Assembly: GCA_037447655.1 (NCBI GenBank)
Contig: JBBHKE010002343.1
Span: 1 to 62,000, forward strand
Source of the DNA: Zygnema cylindricum
Taxonomy: Eukaryota > Streptophyta > Zygnematophyceae > Zygnematales > Zygnemataceae
Direction of reading: 5' to 3'
Length of the DNA: 62,000 nt
The translations under genes were made by a program, and so were the position numbers. Below are positions 57,545 through 62,000 of this stretch, piece after piece (within the stretch, counting starts at the first letter, position 1; each line of letters begins with the position of its first letter). The notes under the pieces are model-generated. The model worked only from the letters and a program-made list of their open reading frames with translations. It did not search any database and was not told the DNA's origin.

Positions 57545-58310
57545 TAAGATTCCAATTGAATTCTTTCACAAAACTAAAGGTGAGGTTGTGGTTCTGAGAG
57601 TCATTAGGAAGTGGGAAAAAATAGTCGAGAATTTCTTCCTCCCTTTCGCTCTCTCCCTTTGTTTCCCCTTCTTCGTGTCAGAGGACAAACACCTCATCCT
57701 CGCTAGGGTATTTCTCCTCAGCCTTCTTTTCAAAGCTTTCTGAAGATTGTTCATCGGTCGTGCTCTCTTTAATTAGGTCCCTCATCACTTCCAGATCAGA
57801 GGCGCGTTCCTCCTTTGGTGGGGGTGTCAATTCCCGCTGTGGTTCCTCCGCATCTTAGAGCTCATGTCCTCTTTATCTTCACGATCACCCTCTTTGGTTT
57901 GAATATACTTGGGGTCTTGCAAATTTTGTGACCCCTCCCCTCCGGTGCTTTCACCTGTTCTTTTCTCACAAACAGCAGCCTCAACATGTTCTCTCTCCTC
58001 AGCCTTTGCTCTCCTTTGATCTGCCTCTACCATGGCTTCGGCTAGAACCATTATCCTATCCTCACTATCCTATACGGACTTATCTCCTTCTCTTCGGTGG
58101 TGGAGAAGATGACGAAGCAGTGGAGACGGTAGTTATGGAGAGTTCAGGTAACTCAATGAGTGATATTAAGTTGTTCGTGCTAAACGAAAGGCTCTCGAGG
58201 CTGCTCGTACTAGGGTTTTCACGCGAGTTGATGGCATCTTTAGGGACTGGGGTTGTGGGTTTTGACATTGGGATCTCCCTTGCATGGTAGCTTACGAGAG
58301 TACTCCAATG
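57545..58310 (-). pseudogene. Gypsy gag-like remnant, minus strand
   Basis: Minus-strand pieces: SKPTTPVPKDAINSRENPS and LSITTVSTASSSSPPPKRRR (58080-58270), LAEAMVEADQRRAKAEEREHVEA (58050), and EERASDLEVMRDLIKESTTDE with EEKYPSEDEVFVL (57850-57690). Charged, coiled-coil-like composition resembles the gypsy gag leaders at 33-34 kb and 42 kb. Family assignment is inference. Confidence 0.5.
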
Positions 58311-58696
58311 TTCAATACTTTGTTGATTCCGATTTTGCGACAATATCAAAAGTTTGACTTCGCCAATTTTGCGGTTCACAACTTCGTCGTTGTGATTTAT
58401 AGTATCGCCGTTGCGATTCTTTGTCAGGGTAGCCGTGACGGTGCGATTCTTTGAGAGCTTAGCTACCATACTGCGATCCCAAGGCTGCGTAATGGCAGTG
58501 TTGTGATCCTCCATCGCTGGCGCTGCAATTTCTTGTCGAGTCCCCAAGATTACTGCAACGGTTGCCACATTGCGATTCGACTCCCTTCTAAGCCAATTAC
58601 GTCTGCCACATTGAGATTCGACTCCCTTATAAGCTTGTAACGTTTGCCACCCTGGTTAGGTGTACTGTCCGCACTCTGCTTGAATTAAGGCAACAA
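58311..58696 (-). other. Gypsy spacer with internal duplications
   Basis: Downstream (minus-strand sense) of the chromodomain stop. It contains the word TTGCGATTC several times and a 41-bp tandem duplication (58562-58602, 58603-58643; CCACATTGCGATTCGACTC). A minus-strand frame stays open from about 58568 into the gag-like part. No clear LTR ends seen. Confidence 0.55.
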
Positions 58697-58837
58697 TTAT
58701 GGAGCATTGATGTCGCGTTCGTCAACCCAAAAATCGTCCTCTGCGCCGTAACCCTTCCATTGTACCAGAAATTGAGTATTCCTAGAATGTCCTTGTTGTA
58801 GCTGGCGAGATTGTAGAATTTCTTCCACTTCATACTC
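58697..58837 (-). pseudogene. Chromodomain at the C-terminus of a chromovirus integrase
   Basis: Minus-strand frame EYEVEEILQSRQLQQG, then TQFLVQWKGYGAEDDFWVDE and RDINAP-stop. The spacing EYEVEEIL...FLVQWKGY...W matches chromodomains, which in chromoviruses direct integration towards marked heterochromatin. The aromatic residues Tyr, Trp and the later Trp are present. The rest of the pol gene is cut off by the family B LTR at 58840. Confidence 0.85.
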
Positions 58838-58839
58838 AT

Positions 58840-59836
58840 TGCAATTCTATGTCCTCCATTAGACTACAGAATTTAGGAAGCCTCTAGATAGTTTTTAACT
58901 AAACCACTTTCAGCCACAACCACTGCTGCCTAAGCAATCAAATTGACAGTCTGACTGCACCCCTGTGGAGTTTGGACTCCCTTTAGTTCGTAACAAAAAG
59001 AATCACTAAAAAAAGCCAACGAGCCAATATGTTATAAAGTGGCAAAGATGCCAAGTTTATACAAAACTCTCTAGGGGAGAGAGGTCCGTACCTACCAAAT
59101 TCTATAAGTCCTAAACCCCTCTCACAACCCCTATCAAATTACGTACGAACTAATTATACGACGGTAGAGTAGACAAAGGTACTAAGGCCGATGTACTTGT
59201 TGTACGTCTTCTGTACGGCAAGATCATTGGATGGACATCTGTTTTTGTCTCAGTCGTCTTTATGCTCCTCGAGATTCCTGCTTTTTAATGTTATCTTATA
59301 ACGTGGCGCCAGGTCACGTCACGCCCGAAAACCGCCAAAGCGACCATTTATGGATCTTGGCGATGATACGCGTCGTCAATCCAAACCGTCTTTCAGTATT
59401 CGTGGTTGTAACAAATGTCTGGTTCATTTGTTTCGTGTATGTCGTGTCGTACCGTTTATTTAGGAATCTCTATAAACTCTATCTGTAATTCTGTTAATCG
59501 GATTAGATCCTCGAAATAACATTTAAATAAATATCACACCTCATGTTTAGGGTTTTTTAGGGTTTTTTAGGGTACAACAATATGGTTAGAGTTGACGGCT
59601 ATGCCTTGCTCTTCCAGACTGCACCTTTTGTTGAGAGTGACATCAATCACTCTTTAGTCTTACCTGTTGAACTTAAGAGAGCCATGGCTCAACCACCCTC
59701 TCTATACTTCACTAACTACAACAAGTATGGTTGTTAGAGAGAGGAGGTGGAGGCAATTTGTCCGCCCTTTTCTTTTTTCTATTTTACCGATCTATTTAAC
59801 TTTAGAAAATACCATAAAAATCTAGTAATTTCAACA
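58840..59836 (-). repeat. Copia family B LTR, minus strand
   Basis: 997 bp; minus-strand start TGTTGAAATTACTAG at 59836, end AGAATTGCA at 58840. tRNA-like A box on the plus strand at 59587-59605. U3 hairpin at about 59685-59755. It is a 3' LTR, since pol tail sequence lies on its upstream side. Confidence 0.87.
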
Positions 59837-59998
59837 CTCCCTTTATTTTCTAGTCTAACTTTAACTTTAGTTTTAGTCCACACTTTTCTTTGCAATATTT
59901 TAACTTGGGAGAAGGCACTGGTTTTGTCATCATATCAGCCACCAATTTCTCATCCGATCTATATACAAGATCACAATCTTATTCTCAACTTTTTCTCG
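59837..59998 (-). pseudogene. Copia RNase H tail, minus strand
   Basis: Minus-strand sequence starts in EKVENKIV, has a one-base frame change, and then matches the conserved ADMMTKPVPSPK tail and the polypurine tract GAAAATAAAGGGAG before the LTR. It joins H-type sequence at about 59999. Confidence 0.82.
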
Positions 59999-60925
59999 GA
60001 AGTGGAAGTGGAAAGATCTGAAAATAGTGTGGTCACGAATGATAGTGTGGAGAAAGAAGAGAGGGAAAAAGATTCGGTTTTTGTGAGTCCTTCCTATGAT
60101 AGTTTAGTGCGTGAAAATGACTTACAAGGGGATGAGAATCTTAAAGAAAGGGAGGAAAAATAAATGAAGAACATTTAAAAATGGATGTAGAAAATTCTCT
60201 AGATGTAAAACATATTGAACTGAAAACAAAACTGAAATAAGGGCTGAGAGAGTATAATAAGATAATCAATGTAAAGGAGGAGAATGATGATAAAGAAATG
60301 GTGGATTGGCACAAAATGAGATATCACAAAAAGAAAATAGAAAGATAATAGTGAGGTTTAAGAGTAAAGGAATCAAAATGGAAAACCTTAGGATAATAAC
60401 TCTAAGTGGGGGTGGTAAAGCTACAAAAAAAGACCAAAAATTAGTAAGAAAAATCACACTTTATAGGAGTAATGGGGAGGCAACCAATGGGAAAGGTACA
60501 AAGTCTATGAGGAAACCAAAATACAGTAAGAAAACAAGAAGAAGAAATAGATGAAGGAAGACCAACTGGAGAAGAAACCAAGTCCAAAGAGGACCACACA
60601 AAAGACTCCAAAAGACATTTATAAGGAGGAAAAAGTCGAAGACTTCTATGGGAAAAGTTACATTTAAACAAGTCAAAAATAGTGTTGCTGATTAAGGGAT
60701 TGCAAGATATTATATTTACAAGTATAGAATGGCTAGGAGTTAAAACTTCTTAAACTTAAGAGGAGTGTTGTTTTTGTGAAGTTTTTGATGTTTAGCATTG
60801 GAGGTTGCGAGAGGGAATTTCCGAAGTTAGAATATTTTTCTAATTCTTTGCTTCAGTATCTACCTAAATTACAGTTGACAACTCTGTAGACTTAGTGTAG
60901 TATTGAGTCTAAAACTTTAGGGGAG
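59999..60925 (+). pseudogene. Family H internal 3' region
   Basis: Starts EVEVERSENSVVTNDSVEKEEREKD and goes on with Glu/Lys-rich short frames (RKIIVRFKSKGIKMENLRIITL, SKKTRRRNR) with many stops. No enzyme motif. Purine tract AAAACTTTAGGGGAG ends at 60925. A second junction-like AGAGGAG-TGTTGTTTTTG occurs at 60759-60776. Confidence 0.5.
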
Positions 60926-62000
60926 TGTTGTGATTTGAAAGCTTTAGTACTTAGTAAATAGGTCAGTTCGAGAGGGATTAGAACTTAGAATATTTTTGAG
61001 TATAAAACACTTCAGTATTGACCCCTAATAGTGTTACTGTACTATAACGACAAAAAAGTGTACAATACTTCTACAGGGACACGCGTCGGCATATGAGGAC
61101 TGTTCAGGTATTTCGGGATGGCGCCGACACTCACATACACGTGTCATATACCGAACGAGCGGATTCGCAAAATCAGACAGACGAAGTTTAGATCCAACAT
61201 CCGGTAAATTTAGTGTACGGATTCAGTAAGGAACGTTGATTCAAATCGTGTCGAAGAGCGCAGTGGCAGATCCCTGGTGGCCGAAGAAGCTGCCGTCCAC
61301 TCAGTCGCCCTGCTGTAACGGCCGTGGACTTACACGAATTACATGATAAGATGATTTGAAATGGGACCACAGATAATGATTTGGACGCGTGGCGTCCAAC
61401 GTGAAGATCTACTTTACATCTTACTACAATTCGTGAATTCGGAATTGACTTGTACGAACGCTTACAGTTATTTGGACGGATTCGCCAATTGTTGACTAAG
61501 CAAGTGGCACAATTTATGTACGGGCACTATTTGTATATATTTGTTACAACTATATTTTGTATGTAGTGAATTAATTTTAGTGTTACAAGATTAAATTAGG
61601 ATAAAAGTTACAAATAGGGTTTTGGATGTACTTCCGGTACTGTAGACGTACCGTTGACGTACAGTGTCTTTATTAGTGTATAGTACTTAGTTACACGTGT
61701 AGTTCCTTGATTAGTGTAGGAATCTGTAGATGACTATGTGAATATAAATTGTAGGACTTAGTTTATTTCATATTATCAGTTGAGTTTATCAAAGTAATGG
61801 CAAACTGTTTTTCTGCATCTTAGACTTGTCACTGTGATCACTCTGATAGATATCTTGATATGAAACTTTGTGTGGATGTTCTTTGATATAGAAAATATAT
61901 AGATGTGTAGTTTCATTTTGTTTTGTTGTTTCTCTAGAATTCTGTGAGAGGTTTACTTGGTTAGTTTGATAAGCTGTTATCTGTTTTTGGGAAACTCTAG
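60926..62000 (+). repeat. Family H LTR, running off the window
   Basis: Begins TGTTGTGATTTGAAAGC after the purine tract. The end portion (TTTCATTTTGTTTTGTTG, CTAGAATTCTGTG, 61910-61950) matches the minus-strand H LTR near 39490-39540. It has G-box-like ACACGTG motifs. The 3' boundary lies at or beyond the window edge. Confidence 0.72.

Overview
Repeat-filled nuclear DNA with no recognisable host gene. Essentially every stretch I can identify belongs to an LTR retrotransposon: Ty1/copia elements (most of the window), Ty3/gypsy remnants (including a chromodomain fragment) and one miniature TRIM element. The density of nested LTR elements, 1-kb LTRs with G-box/ABRE-like motifs, chromovirus remnants and a TRIM with a Met-tRNA type primer site suggest a large land-plant (or close relative) genome. 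I cannot name the species.

Layout. 1-4958: Ty3/gypsy pol (broken) on +, whose 3' untranslated part is interrupted by a 538-bp TRIM (2694-3231, TSD CCTAC), then its long LTR. 4959-5650: minus-strand copia LTR and gypsy RT scraps. 5651-32265: copia family B laid out as LTR-internal-LTR-internal-LTR and split by three insertions: A1 (7499-13931, TSD ACATT), C (15596-20101, TSD GTTCC) and D (26390-30713, TSD ACTAG). 32266-35989: minus-strand gypsy gag-protease, then copia A LTRs nested in each other (TSD TACAG) with a 10-N assembly gap. 35990-38796: end of another copia (I), split by a solo LTR of family H (36651-37678, TSD ACCAG). 38797-43574: minus-strand gypsy gag/LTR pieces and an H element. 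43575-51638: copia G, split by F (43951-50050, TSD AGGAA). 51639-53769: gypsy and copia scraps. 53770-57536: copia A2 without its 3' half. 57537-62000: gypsy gag-like and chromodomain remnants (minus), a family B LTR (minus), and the 3' end of an H element running off the window.

Six copia families (A, B, C, D, F, G) share one LTR architecture despite divergent sequence: a long U3 hairpin with a conserved loop, the palindrome AGCCATGGCT, a tRNA-like module read on the antisense strand (A-box and B-box motifs), G-boxes, a GTAC cluster with inverted CCAAT, a TATA-like box, a string of short hairpins with A(A/G)GG loops, and finally the Gag start codon inside the LTR. The primer site right after the LTR is GGTTATGGGCCC, complementary to the anticodon arm of initiator tRNA-Met (half-tRNA priming as in Drosophila copia), and here it is read as Gag codons. 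Elements C and D are Gag-only non-autonomous members; C keeps an uninterrupted 625-residue frame. All autonomous-type copies seen are disabled by stops, frameshifts or deletions. The most novel-looking items are the TRIM whose LTR carries a tRNA-like cloverleaf, the antisense tRNA-like modules, the translated half-tRNA primer site and the covarying hairpin string.
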